Below are positions 1-10,400 of a stretch of 64,000 nucleotides of DNA, piece after piece. The position numbers and the translations under genes were made by a program. This stretch comes from Puniceicoccaceae bacterium (GTDB lineage Bacteria; Verrucomicrobiota; Verrucomicrobiia; Opitutales; JAFGAQ01): contig JBEGIR010000075.1 in NCBI GenBank assembly GCA_040224245.1, positions 38,667 to 102,666 of the forward strand, in the 5' to 3' direction. The notes below the pieces were generated by a model. That model was not told the DNA's origin. It saw only the letters and a list, made by a program, of their open reading frames with translations, and made no database searches. How positions within the stretch are numbered: position 1 is the first letter of the stretch; each line of letters starts with the position of its first letter.

Positions 1-485
1 TCCACGCGATAGTCGGGTTCGTTCTGGATTGAAATCGCATCGAGCGGTGCCCCCTGGGCAGTCATGAAGGTCTGGAAATCAGCCAGATGCTGCGCAAAAT
101 CCGCATAATACTCCGGCAGTAATTCTCCGCCCACGATACTGCCATTGCTTTTCATGTGGGGTGGCGGTGACCAGGGCGTAGCCAGCAACAGCGCCCCCAT
201 TTCCTTTGCCTGACGCGCTGCAGGTACTTCGTGTATCCAGGTATTCGGATCTGTTGGTACCTTGATGCGCAGAATGGAAAATCCGAGTTGCCCTTCTCCA
301 GTGCCAAACGCGCGCTCCAGTTCCTCAGGACTCAGGTTCTCGATCCAGCTGGGCATATTCACCGCGCCAAAGCCATGAATCTCCTGCCGCTGGCTGTCGA
401 ATTGCACGGTTGCGGTTTGCGCCGGTAGAATACTTGTGCCAAGCAGTAAACTCAGGGCGACACGCAGTAGGGTAAAAAATCTCAT
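1..485 (-). CDS. GH30 (subfamily 8-like) glucuronoxylanase, 3' end outside window
   Basis: Secreted endo-xylanase of glycoside hydrolase family 30, predicted to cut glucuronoxylan outside the cytoplasm. Only the first 161 codons are inside the window. The ATG at 485 is followed by a signal peptide (basic MRFF start, hydrophobic LLRVALSLLLG core, cleavage near PAQ-TATV). The mature part carries family hallmarks: the HGFGAVNMPSWI segment, the AFGTGEGQLGFSILRIKV strand, the LLATPWSPPPHMK segment and the ISIQNEPDY segment, whose Glu is the family's acid/base residue. The nucleophile Glu would lie outside the window. The next gene downstream in transcription is not visible, and 258 bases separate it from the gene behind it. 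Family assignment is firm; the xylanase subfamily is inferred from resemblance to XynC-type enzymes. Confidence 0.88.
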   Translation of the reverse strand, partial: MRFFTLLRVALSLLLGTSILPAQTATVQFDSQRQEIHGFGAVNMPSWIENLSPEELERAFGTGEGQLGFSILRIKVPTDPNTWIHEVPAARQAKEMGALLLATPWSPPPHMKSNGSIVGGELLPEYYADFAQHLADFQTFMTAQGAPLDAISIQNEPDYRV

Positions 486-743
486 GACAACAGGGTTGCA
501 GTATAAAAGGGAGAGTCGACCACAGGGGATCTTGCTACACTGAAGAGCCAAATGCGAATCCAATCCGAATCACTTTTACCAAAGGCATAGAGCGACTCCG
601 AAAAATGTCAGAGTTCCATGCGACCATGCCTTCACCCTTCACGAACTCCAGGCGGCATCCGTTTCAGTCGAGCCTCACTAGGCTGGCAATGTATCTGTCA
701 ACCCAGGGAGTGTTGCAGCTGGAACGCAACGAATCCACTTTCC

Positions 744-2822
744 TCACTGCACGCGCACGTAAATCCATTGGTAACCACGACCCCGCCAGTCCTTAACCGA
801 AACAACAAAGGTGTATTCACCCGCTTGCTCGGCAATACCCTGGATACGCGCAGTCGGAACTCCGTTGTGCTCTGTTTCGACCAGTTCGAGTCCCGGCGGC
901 AGGCTTCCTCCGACGATGCGGAAGCTGGTGGGCTCCTTGATATAATCCCAGTGAAAGAGAAGATCCACCTGTTTGCCAACGGAGGTGTCCACATGAAACA
1001 GCTCCGTTACAGCAGCGTCACCATACCCCGACTCCTGGATCACCGTCATGGGCACGTACTCATCGGCTACCCAGATCCCGGAAATCATGGGTGTCACTGT
1101 GGGCACCATCACCACGATGGTTACCTCGCTTCGCACTTCGTCGTCTCCCGACATCTGAGAGATCACGAAATGATAGGTCCCGGTCGAAGCCAGCCGACCG
1201 GTCAATCGGGTTCCAACAATCTCCAGGCCTGAGGGAAGGCTGCCGCTGAGCAGGGTCGTGCTCACGGAGTTACCCAGCACTCCATTCGGGTCGAGTTCCT
1301 GATCCAGAAGGTGAAGCGTAGTGGCCGTAAACTCGTAACGGTTTTCTTCCAGCACAGGTTCGGGTGTCGGCGTGGGCTCAGGTTCGGGTGTCGGCGAGGG
1401 CGGCGGTTGCACAGCTGTTCCCTGCAGATCAGAGTTCAGGATCGCAGCAACGGGGTCGGTCACAGGCCAGGCAAGTGTTCCATTTGCATCCGACGTATTG
1501 ACCGGAGCAAATTGCACCTGCAACGTGCGGGTTTGCCCGATGGGTATGGTTTGTCCCGAGGCATTGTCACTCACAATACTGTAACCCGATCCGGATATGT
1601 TCACGGTTCCCAAGGTCACATCTGAAGAGCTGTTGTTGCTAAAGCTCACGGTGCGTGTGGCACTGCTGCCAATTTCCACACTGCCAAAGTTTGCTGGATC
1701 GGGAGTAATGGATACGTCAAGGTCCAACACCGTCAAATTCATGGATGACGCACCCTCCACCGTGACCGAACCGTCCAACGTCTCTGCTTCCAACGTGATT
1801 TTTTCCACGTCTCCAGGAGTCGCACCCGCTGGAACCACGATTTCCACGGGCACCGTCATTACCTCCAGGCTGTTCGCTTGGATGCTAGCCCCGTCGGGCA
1901 GCGATACGGTCCAACCCAAGGGGACACTGCTCACTGTGAGGTCAATGTCCTGTGTTGCGGAGTTCAGATTGTGCACCTTGAAGTTGTGCGTGAGAGAGGT
2001 CCCCGCCTTGACGAAAGCATTCGCAGGTGCAATGACCTGCAAGAAGGTAGGTTCGCTCCAGAATTCATACGCAGTGATCGACCAGGTCTGGCCCGGTGCC
2101 AAGGTTTCCCGGTCCCATTCCAAATAGTAGCCTGCGTCAACATAGTTTGCATTGGCTGTATCGTTCAGTCGTCCGTTTGTCCGGGCTTGAGTTTGTCCAA
2201 GTGAAAAACTTCCGCCGAAATAGTGATCGGCAGGTGTCGCAGGACTGCCGTAGAAACCCATGATGCCCTGATTCGTGAAATCATTATTGTGAATGTAAAT
2301 CATGCGATTCTCTGCATCCCACCAGCTACGTGCACTGTCATCACCTCCAAAAAAGGAATCACCCCCGTGTATGAAGCGAAGATCAGTCCAGGTGGTGCTC
2401 CCGTTGTTCTCAATCACGAACGTTTTTCCAATTTGTCGATCACCGTTCACATACGTAATGATCTGGGTGAAGGAGACTCCCGTCACGTCGACGCTGGCGG
2501 TGGTGGTGATCCTCCACGGATCAGCGGAAGTGCCAGTGCCCGTGAGGGTGTTGGAAACCGCATTGAATCCACCTCCGAGATAATCGGAGGCGTGAGAATC
2601 AGAGGTATCCGTCCCATTGAGCCAGAGTATGTTGCCCCAGGCAAATTGAGCGAAATACTGATCCTGGCGTCCGTCGGGTTGCTGCACCCAGACAGCCGGG
2701 GATGTATCGTCCTTCACGGCGATCTCAAGCGGGTCAGGAGCATTGAGATTGATGGTTTGTGTCGCGGAGTGTGCGAACGCGTAGGCAAACAACGCCACTC
2801 CTGCCAAAAGCAGTGTTTTCAT
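744..2822 (-). CDS. Secreted multi-domain beta-sandwich protein (ASH/HYDIN-like and He_PIG-type Ig modules)
   Basis: Exported protein of 692 residues with no recognised catalytic domain. I start it at the ATG at 2822 (MKTLLLAGVALFAYAFAHSA, a clear signal peptide) rather than the in-frame TTG three codons upstream. Order of parts: an N-terminal beta-rich region of about 270 residues that I do not recognise; a segment about 270-360 resembling an alpha-galactosidase NEW3-type sandwich (GWTVSLPDG, VVPAGATPGD); an ASH/HYDIN-like repeat about 375-470 (PDPANFGSVEIGSSATRTV, VQFAPVNTSD); a Pro/Glu/Thr-rich linker about 475-495; then two He_PIG-type Ig modules marked by GSLPSGLEI and GSLPPGLEL. This looks like an adhesion, binding or scaffold protein. 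Neighbours are hemicellulases, so carbohydrate binding is possible. A hairpin with a T-run lies immediately upstream of the start codon. Confidence 0.75.
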   Translation of the reverse strand: MKTLLLAGVALFAYAFAHSATQTINLNAPDPLEIAVKDDTSPAVWVQQPDGRQDQYFAQFAWGNILWLNGTDTSDSHASDYLGGGFNAVSNTLTGTGTSADPWRITTTASVDVTGVSFTQIITYVNGDRQIGKTFVIENNGSTTWTDLRFIHGGDSFFGGDDSARSWWDAENRMIYIHNNDFTNQGIMGFYGSPATPADHYFGGSFSLGQTQARTNGRLNDTANANYVDAGYYLEWDRETLAPGQTWSITAYEFWSEPTFLQVIAPANAFVKAGTSLTHNFKVHNLNSATQDIDLTVSSVPLGWTVSLPDGASIQANSLEVMTVPVEIVVPAGATPGDVEKITLEAETLDGSVTVEGASSMNLTVLDLDVSITPDPANFGSVEIGSSATRTVSFSNNSSSDVTLGTVNISGSGYSIVSDNASGQTIPIGQTRTLQVQFAPVNTSDANGTLAWPVTDPVAAILNSDLQGTAVQPPPSPTPEPEPTPTPEPVLEENRYEFTATTLHLLDQELDPNGVLGNSVSTTLLSGSLPSGLEIVGTRLTGRLASTGTYHFVISQMSGDDEVRSEVTIVVMVPTVTPMISGIWVADEYVPMTVIQESGYGDAAVTELFHVDTSVGKQVDLLFHWDYIKEPTSFRIVGGSLPPGLELVETEHNGVPTARIQGIAEQAGEYTFVVSVKDWRGRGYQWIYVRVQ

Positions 2823-2827
2823 AAATG

Positions 2828-2853
2828 ACAAAAAAAATCCCGACGATGCGGGA
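2828..2853 (-). terminator. Rho-independent terminator just upstream of a start codon
   Basis: Stem TCCCG/CGGGA (2838-2853) followed on the minus strand by eight Ts (2830-2837). It lies 120 bases past the stop of the GH51 gene, so it probably ends that transcript. It also sits only about 15 bases ahead of the ATG at 2822, so it could act as an attenuator for the next gene. Confidence 0.6.
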
Positions 2854-2975
2854 GGAGATGGGGAATCTGATGGTGTATTGCAAACAGGAAACTTCTGAAT
2901 CCTCCAGAGTCAACCCTGAAACGGAATTCTCAGCGACTCCCCTACCTCCCCGTTGCCAATATCAACAGCCGTCAA

Positions 2976-5003
2976 CTAGTTGGAACGGGCGTTCCATCGA
3001 ATCACGGAGAGCGCATGCGCAGGAGCTTCGTAAGCGAAGTTCTGGCTGATGGCGATGGGACTTTCGCGCGGAAACACAACGGGGACTTCAGCATCATCAT
3101 TAACCGCATCGAGTGACGGACCCGTCAGCACGACGCAATGCCCGGTCACTGGAACCCGCATCTCTAACCCGCTCAGGGAAATGCTAAGCGCGCGTGGCTG
3201 ATCGTCACCATTCACAATCTTGAGAATCCAATCCCCGCTCCGGCTGTCTTGCACCGCCGACACCGCCAGTCGGCCATCGACCTTTTCATGATGGAGGTTG
3301 CAGGCGAGCAACTGGTCTCCTGCATGGTTTCCGAACAGTTTTTGCACGAAATAGTTGGGCGTGGAGACAATGTCGGTCTGAGTGAAATAGACCAGATCCG
3401 GAGTCCACTGCGTGTGACCACGGCGCGCGAGCAGGGGCGCATAGGACGCAAACTTTACCACATCGCCGTTGCGTTCAAATCCGATCAGACCCGCAGCCTC
3501 AGCCAGTGCCGAGCGCAGGGTATTGCGGCGGTCCGGTTCGTGCGCGGCATATTCCCCCACATACACCTTCGCCTTACTGCGGTCGTAGGCATCGTAGCGG
3601 TGCAGGTTATCCCAAAACCACTGGGGTGGCACATAGTAGTGTTCATCCACCATTGCCAGATCAAGTTCGTTCGCAAAGCGCCAGCCATTGTCATAGTCCT
3701 CCCCGCTTGCAAAGGGTCCGACCGTGCCGACCACCACAATCTCAGGATGACGCTCCTTCAACACCTCATGGATCATGCGGAAGCGTTCTTCAAACGCCGG
3801 TGTGATCGCATCTTCATTGCCCACACCCAGGTATTTCAGTCCCCAAGGTTCTGTCCGACCCGCTGCGGCACGCACGGCACCCCACTCCGAATCCGCAGGT
3901 CCATTCGCCCACTCGATCAGGTCCAGAATATCCTGAATGTAGGCGGGCATGGCCTCCATGGGCAGTCCTTCCTGCCCACGGTGGGGAGAATCGCCCCCAT
4001 GCTGACAGCAAACCCCCGCCGCAACGACAGGCAAAGGAATGGCATCCAGGTCTTCACAGAATTGAAAATACTCGTGATACCCCAGCCCATTTGTCTGATG
4101 GTAGCCCCACAGGTTGCGCTGTGACTGACGCTGCTCGATGGGTCCCACCGTCTTTTTCCAGTCATAAAATGTATGGATGCTCTGCCCGTGCACCAGGCAC
4201 CCTCCCGGGAAGCGAACAAACCGGGGTTGCATCGCGGCGAGGTGCTCTGCGAGATCACGCCGCAGCCCGTTTTCATGCCCCCGAAACGTATCGCGCGGGA
4301 ACAGGGAAACCATATCCACGGCAAGCCCGCCCGCTGCATGCACACTGAGCACCAATTGCGCCTGCTCGTCACTTGCACTTGGGATCAGTTCTGTCGAATA
4401 CTGCGTCCATTTCCGACCGTGCACTTCAAAGTGCTGGCTCGCCAGCACTTCGCCGGAATGACTGCGCAGTTCAAGCGAAACAAGTGTCGCCTGGTCGCCG
4501 GGATCACTGTCCGGACCCCACTGCCGATTTTGGAAGAGCTGATAACTCCAGAAGGATGCGCGGTAAGCCTTCCCGGCCTGCACCGCAACACCACCAAAGC
4601 CCGAGTTTGCCAGCCCTACCCCTTGCTCTCCGGGATCAGTCACCACCATGATGGCATAATGCGGATTGTTGACATGCAGTGGACGCACTTCTCCAACACG
4701 CAAATGACCTTCTCCGCCACCGGATTTCACCAGTTCCCAAAAGGAAAGCGGACCCCACTCCGTGCGTTCGGTCGCACTGTATTCAAAGGAACGATTCTGG
4801 ATCAACTCCGCATATAGTCCCCCATCTGCAGCATAGTTGAGGTCCTCAAAAAATGCACCGACCAAATCCGAGCTAATCGCACGGGTTGGCGCAGTTGCAT
4901 CAATCTCAATCCGAACTGGGGGTTGAGATGCGCAAACACCCGAAGAAACCATTCCGGCGACCAACAAATTGAGAAAGAAAGAGAAACGGATGCGTGATTT
5001 CAT
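2976..5003 (-). CDS. GH51 alpha-L-arabinofuranosidase, secreted
   Basis: Family 51 retaining alpha-L-arabinofuranosidase, expected to remove arabinose side chains from arabinoxylan or arabinan in the periplasm or outside the cell. The start at 5003 (MKSRIRFSFFLNLLVAGMVSSGVCA) gives a normal signal peptide; a longer in-frame reading back to 5162 adds 53 residues without signal-peptide character. The 675-residue product has the N-terminal SSDLVGAFFEDLNYAADGGLYAELI segment, a CBM4/9-like insert (about 100-240), the RFPGGCLVHG strand, the acid/base Glu about 397 in YLGVGNEDAI, the nucleophile Glu about 484 in VYVGEYAAHE, and a C-terminal beta-sandwich. Length and motif order fit the family. It sits between a GH97 gene and the Ig-module protein, all on one strand. 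Confidence 0.93.
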   Translation of the reverse strand: MKSRIRFSFFLNLLVAGMVSSGVCASQPPVRIEIDATAPTRAISSDLVGAFFEDLNYAADGGLYAELIQNRSFEYSATERTEWGPLSFWELVKSGGGEGHLRVGEVRPLHVNNPHYAIMVVTDPGEQGVGLANSGFGGVAVQAGKAYRASFWSYQLFQNRQWGPDSDPGDQATLVSLELRSHSGEVLASQHFEVHGRKWTQYSTELIPSASDEQAQLVLSVHAAGGLAVDMVSLFPRDTFRGHENGLRRDLAEHLAAMQPRFVRFPGGCLVHGQSIHTFYDWKKTVGPIEQRQSQRNLWGYHQTNGLGYHEYFQFCEDLDAIPLPVVAAGVCCQHGGDSPHRGQEGLPMEAMPAYIQDILDLIEWANGPADSEWGAVRAAAGRTEPWGLKYLGVGNEDAITPAFEERFRMIHEVLKERHPEIVVVGTVGPFASGEDYDNGWRFANELDLAMVDEHYYVPPQWFWDNLHRYDAYDRSKAKVYVGEYAAHEPDRRNTLRSALAEAAGLIGFERNGDVVKFASYAPLLARRGHTQWTPDLVYFTQTDIVSTPNYFVQKLFGNHAGDQLLACNLHHEKVDGRLAVSAVQDSRSGDWILKIVNGDDQPRALSISLSGLEMRVPVTGHCVVLTGPSLDAVNDDAEVPVVFPRESPIAISQNFAYEAPAHALSVIRWNARSN

Positions 5004-5168
5004 GGGCTTTCGTAGAACGTTAAGGGTCATACCGTCTGACAGGGCTTTCGTTTGGCGGAAGCCGCCCTGAATGGGTTCAGAAAAATCGTTGTTTGAATCT
5101 CGAAAAAGTTGAGGGAGCTTCCAGCTCCCTCCTGTGTTAAATTGGACTACCAGGCATTGCAATCCGCA

Positions 5169-7121
5169 TCATTGGTTCGCAGTCATTACGACTCCACCGT
5201 TGGGTTGGAGCTTTACGTTCACCCTTCCATGCTCCGCGATTTTAATGCTGCGCTGAGAAACTTTACCCGACTCTTCATCCTCCAGCAAGGTGATGCTTGC
5301 ACCTACCAGCCAGGGCAAATCCAGTGACAACTCCCTCGCTTCCGTTCCGGCATGTGTCGCAGCGATGTACCAAGTATTTCCCGAGCGTCGGGCCAACACC
5401 ACAAATTCACCCGGATGTCCCGCCACATAGCGGGTTTCATCCCATGCAGTGGGCACGGCTTTGAGGAATTCCAGCACGGGCGCGGGCTGGTCCTGCAAAT
5501 TGTCCGGCGTCAGGCCAAAGTGCTGCATGGGGGAATGGTAGAGCACGGCAGTCGCAAGCTGAAAGGCATCGGTCGTGCGGCGAAGATTGCCCTGATCGGG
5601 ATGACGACCAAAGCGTTTATTCAAAAAGACAGGTCCATAGTCCATCGCCGCCACCGGATTGCGAATGAAGGGAATCAGGGTGGACAGCCGGGCCTCATTG
5701 TCGGCAAAGCCCTGGGAGAACACGAGGTTTTCCGAGGCGGTGACGGCCTCACTGGTCATGAAATTCGGATACATGCGTTCCCATCCGCGCGGCAGGGTGG
5801 CGCCGTGAAAGTTGAGGTGCAGTCCATACGTGTTCGCATCGGTGAGGATATCTTCATAGAGCTTCATCGTCACCTGCTTATCACCCCCAAAAAAGTCCAC
5901 TTTCAGTCCTTTCACGCCAATGGACTGCAGCCACTGCATTTCACGATGCCGTGCTGGCGCAGTGTGCATGCAGTCGCGCGGGGTTTGCGGTGCATCATTC
6001 CAGTAACCATTGGAATTGTACCACAGCAGCACATCCACACCCTTTTCATTTGCATATGCCACCAACTCGGGCATGCGCTCGCGTCCAATATTCTGATCCC
6101 AGAAGGCATCAACGAGGATGTATTCATAGCCCATCTCGGCGGCGAGATCGATGTAAGCGATCTGGTCATCCCAGTTCATGCTCGCATCCTGCCACAGAAT
6201 CCAGCTCCACGTGGACCGACCCGGCTGATAATCCATCGATGCCTCATACAGGGGTTCAACCACATCGGTTGCAACCGTTGACTCCACAATCGGCGCCAGG
6301 GTATGCCCGATGCTAAGGGTGCGCCATGCGCTTTGGTAGGGAAGACTGCCCGCAATCGTAGCTTCCCCCAGTCCCGCATTTTCTTCGGGTTCGGGAAACG
6401 CAATCTGGTAGCCCAGCTCCGGATCATAGTCGCTCAATCGCGCCCCAGCATGGGAGCCGCTCACACCGGTCTCGGACAACAGCACCCAGTCACCTGCTTC
6501 GGTTTGAAACAATGCGGGAAAAGTGAAGCCCAGTCCGTGCGGAGAAGCGTGGTTCGTCGGCACGCCAACGGCATAGCCTTCCTCATAGCTCGGCTTGGTC
6601 TTCATGTATCCGCCGCCCCAGGGTACCTGGTGCGAAAGATAGGCATGCGTGCCGGTGGGAAAGCGAAACCGCGTCAACTCTTCCGTGAGAGTGAGGCGTT
6701 GCGCCGTTTCAGAGTGGATTTCATAACAAAACGCAACGTCTTGATCACTGATGCGCACGATGAGAGTCAACAGGTGCCCATCGGCACTTTCCCAGTTGCC
6801 ACTCCACTCATTGGCAAGCGAATGCACAGTGGAGGTTTTGCCGCCCGGCAGTTCATATTCCTGTTCCACCCGTCTTGTGGCAGTGGACTGCAATTTCAGC
6901 CCCGTCGAAAAGTTTCCAAGATCGCTCAGGAAACCGAGTGCTGAGGGTTCGATTACCGTGCGGCCCTGATAGCGTACGGCATAGCTCAAGTCACCGCCTT
7001 GTGTGCTGCAATAAAATGCAATTCCTCCATCGGGACTCTGAACAACCGGAGTGTGACGCCAGTTGTCGGCAGCAAGCGAATGAACCAGAAAGGTGAAAAA
7101 CAGGAGTCTTGAAAACATCAT
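5169..7121 (-). CDS. GH97 family alpha-glycosidase, retaining type
   Basis: Secreted family 97 glycosidase of 650 residues. A signal peptide (MMFSRLLFFTFLVHSLAA) precedes the family's N-terminal beta-super-sandwich (about 20-280) and a TIM barrel (about 300-560) with a C-terminal sandwich. The barrel carries GLKVDFFGGD with Asp about 409 and MTSEAVTASEN with Glu about 458, at almost the positions of the nucleophile (Asp415) and acid/base (Glu470) of the retaining alpha-galactosidase BT1871. Inverting SusB-type members use Glu pairs instead. I therefore infer a retaining enzyme, more likely alpha-galactosidase than SusB-type alpha-glucosidase, but substrate cannot be proven from sequence. An MM start leaves a one-codon ambiguity. 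It lies upstream of the GH51 gene with 165 bases between. Confidence 0.9.
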   Translation of the reverse strand: MMFSRLLFFTFLVHSLAADNWRHTPVVQSPDGGIAFYCSTQGGDLSYAVRYQGRTVIEPSALGFLSDLGNFSTGLKLQSTATRRVEQEYELPGGKTSTVHSLANEWSGNWESADGHLLTLIVRISDQDVAFCYEIHSETAQRLTLTEELTRFRFPTGTHAYLSHQVPWGGGYMKTKPSYEEGYAVGVPTNHASPHGLGFTFPALFQTEAGDWVLLSETGVSGSHAGARLSDYDPELGYQIAFPEPEENAGLGEATIAGSLPYQSAWRTLSIGHTLAPIVESTVATDVVEPLYEASMDYQPGRSTWSWILWQDASMNWDDQIAYIDLAAEMGYEYILVDAFWDQNIGRERMPELVAYANEKGVDVLLWYNSNGYWNDAPQTPRDCMHTAPARHREMQWLQSIGVKGLKVDFFGGDKQVTMKLYEDILTDANTYGLHLNFHGATLPRGWERMYPNFMTSEAVTASENLVFSQGFADNEARLSTLIPFIRNPVAAMDYGPVFLNKRFGRHPDQGNLRRTTDAFQLATAVLYHSPMQHFGLTPDNLQDQPAPVLEFLKAVPTAWDETRYVAGHPGEFVVLARRSGNTWYIAATHAGTEARELSLDLPWLVGASITLLEDEESGKVSQRSIKIAEHGRVNVKLQPNGGVVMTANQ

Positions 7122-7471
7122 GGTCAGTTTGGATGTTGGGACGGAAATTCAAAGCATATGCTAGCAGGGAAAGCGTTGGGTGCGAGGCGAATCGCACCCG
7201 AATCCATACCTGAGCATACGCCCTTCAAAAAAGAGGGCTTCCCCCTGACCCAATCGAGGGGAAGCCCTTAAAAGACCGATCTTCGCTGAAGCGAATACCC
7301 TAAAACGGCTAGCATGAAACCCTACTAAACCCGTTCAGCTTCAGTGAATTCAATCGGCCAAAGTTTAAAACTCATTCTCGCTTCCAACGGATCGAACCGA
7401 AAGAAGCGAAATGGAAAGGAATTGCAGCGAGAGCCGCACCCACCAGGGCAGGCTCCCGCGCAATGACATAC
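7122..7471. other. Intergenic stretch between GH97 and TonB receptor genes
   Basis: 350 bases with no convincing gene. It holds the terminator of the receptor transcript (7228-7268). The GH97 gene presumably has its own promoter between that terminator and its start, but I could not pick out a confident -35/-10 pair. Confidence 0.6.
7228..7268 (-). terminator. Rho-independent terminator after the TonB receptor gene
   Basis: Perfect 11-base stem AGGGCTTCCCC/GGGGAAGCCCT (7234-7244 with 7258-7268) with a 13-base loop, followed on the minus strand by a T-run (the A-run at 7227-7232). It lies about 200 bases beyond the receptor stop codon. Confidence 0.85.
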
Positions 7472-10400
7472 CTAGAATCGGAAGGTATTGGTTAGGAAGA
7501 TGTACTGTGGAGGTCGGATGCGATAGGACGCAGGGGTCCCGTCAGGCTGTACCGTTACCGGAATCAGCTCATCACCCACTCCCACATTCTGAATGTTCAG
7601 CTGGGCGTGCCATTCGATCTTGTCATTCCAGATCTTGCGGCGATAACCCACCCAGAGGTCCACATCGACCTGCTTGTCATCCCGATAGGGTGCATTGAGA
7701 TCAAACCCGATGTAGTTCGAATACTGAATTGGCTTGTAGGCCAAGGTCGCAGCGGATTGATAGCGCACTGCAGCACCCACGTTCAGCCCAATGAACTTGC
7801 CATCGTTGAAGGAGTAGTTGGTCACCATGTTCACGCGCCACAGGCGGTTTTCCGGAACCACTGTTCCCTGCTGGGCAAGACGGGCCTTCAGGTCTCCGTC
7901 AGCATATCCCGACCAGTTCTCACGGGCATCAGCTCCGCCTCCTGGTCCCCAAATACGCAGGTCACCCATTGCGGTTTCCCGCATCCGACGGTCGAAGTCG
8001 AGCAGGTAATCAACCATGGTCATTTCACCTCCAGGAGCAGGGCTTTGACCAATGTTGTCGCGAGTGGATTCGATGCGGGCACCGTTCAAGGACAAGCGCC
8101 AGTTGTCGGTGATCTGAGCATTCAACTCGAATTCGTAGCCCTCGGCCACCAAATCTTCCGTAAAGCGGAAGTTCGGATTGTCGAGGCCCGTTTCATACTC
8201 CTCACGCTGCTCGAAGTCAAATCCCCAGGCATGCGCCATGAGTTCTGGAAGCGGATCCATTTCGGCAAGCCACTGATCCCAGGCCTGAATGGCTGCAAGT
8301 TCCATTGCCTCTGCCTGTTCCCAAGTTTGACCTGCGACCGGGAAATAGTCGAACTGATCCTTCGGGAAGCCCGGTTCACCCGGTTCAGGACGCGGCAGGT
8401 CACTGATGATACCATTGCCATATCGGGTGCTGTTCGGATTTCCACGGGTTTCGTAGTTGTACTTAATCTGGTGGTAGGCTTCCGCCATGATGCCAATGTT
8501 GTTCCCGTAGTTCCAGAATTCGAGTCCGGAAGATGGGTTGTTGGCAATTGCAGACTCAAACTTGTTCACCTTCAGGGAGTAGCGTCCATCCTTGGTCGCA
8601 ATGATGATCCCCATGTCTTCCGTTTCACCCGAAGGCAGGGCATGATCCTGTTTCCAGTAGTCCGTGAAGATTTGTCCGGTCTGGAAGTTCTTCGACTCAT
8701 TGTAGGACAGGCTGATGCTCACAGGTGAACGATCCATGATACGGCTCACAAACGGCAGACGATCCAAGTGAACGACCGTGCCCCAGCTTTCCGAATCTTC
8801 TTCAATCGGACCCGTGATCTGGTCAAGGAATTCGTTCGATGCAGGATCATAGTCCGTGCCCGTGCGACGCCATTGTGTCAGGGTCTGACCCACCTTGTCA
8901 TGACGAACACCTGCTGTTGCGATGATGGAATCATCCCAGAACTTGCCCTGCCAGACGAAGGCGTAAGCATCATTGTAACGCTTGTCCCAGTCCTTGCCAG
9001 TCGTGAGCAGCTCCTTGGAAGCTTCATTACTGTCGGTCAGCAAACGAACCTCACGGTTGCCCCAGCCGACGTAGTTGGAGTGGTTTTCAGCCTGAACGGA
9101 CTCAAAGCCAAGCGTATTGCCTTCCAGACCCACCGATCCACGGTTGTACCACAGCGCGCCAGGATCCACATTGGGAGCATTCCAGGTGGAATCGAAGTAG
9201 CGCAAGTTGGCAGTCGAACCAATGACCGGGCTTGCCGTCGGCGGACGGATTCCCAGGTCCTGACCCAGCGATTTTCCGCGCATGTCGGGACTGAGATAGA
9301 TGGCCTTCCAAGGAACAAAATCCGCCCAGAATCTCGGGTTGGCAGACTTGACTCCTGCGAACTGAGGATGATTGAAATAATCATCCACAAAGGTGCTTTT
9401 GACCCAGCTGCGCGAGTAGCGAAGAGAATCATCCTGTGAGGAAAGTCCGGTCACCGTTTGATTTCCCAGCAGGCGCCAGAACCAGTTGTCACCATGACGA
9501 TTGAAGTCGTGCGTCACAAAGGCAGTGGCGCGGAATGACTCACGCTCGTGGCGAGCATCGCCTTCGTTGTTACTGGCAAACACAAACGCACGTCCCACAT
9601 TGGGGTTGACCGTACCGTCACTGTACCAACCCGCAGAGGCGTGATTGTTCCCGTCTGCCCAACGCTCATTGTAGTCGACAAACAGAGCACCATTTCCACC
9701 CACGAGAGGAGAGTAGTTACCGCTCTTGTATTCTTCGTCGTGGTAGATGATGTCGATACCCACCGTATCATTGAAGAAGGTTTGGCTGAACTGCAGATCG
9801 AGTGAATCGAAGTCATGCCACTCCCGCTTGATATCGCCGTCGATCAGACGGTTGTAGAAATCAAACACCTTCGGGTCCGTGATAGAGTTGTTCACCGTCA
9901 GGCTCGCAAACGGAATGCCCACATCCAACGCCCAGTCGCGGTAACCGCGGATTCCATGGGGTTGGGACGGTGCCAATCCGCCAATACCGCCATCACGTTC
10001 ACCCTCCGCATTGATACCAAGGTATCCAATGGGATTCAGCGCCATGGCGTAGGTATACTGCGAAGAGTCTCCATCATAGAAGAAGATGGATCCACCATAG
10101 TAGTTGTTCCCGAAGTTGGTGTTCACCCATGGCTCGTAGTTGGGATTTGTATTCCCATCATTGTCAGCCTGGGTTGCCATACCGTAACCAGGGATCTGCC
10201 AGTTGTTGTTGTTCATGTAGGCAGGATTGCTGGTGAACTGACCCAACTCCGTGAACCATGGAGTGAGGCGGTCCTCAGGAGGCATGTTGCGCGGGCGATT
10301 GCTTTCGGAATCTCCCATTTCGTAACTAGCCTTGATCGTGGTACGTCCGTCCAGGTTCTCAAACCATTTTGGCTGATAGCGGAGCGCGATATACTGACGG

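Noticed and set aside
744..2828. Long plus-strand reading frames opposite the secreted Ig-module gene
   Set aside because: Compositional shadows of the minus-strand gene; no signal peptide, family motif or ribosome binding site.
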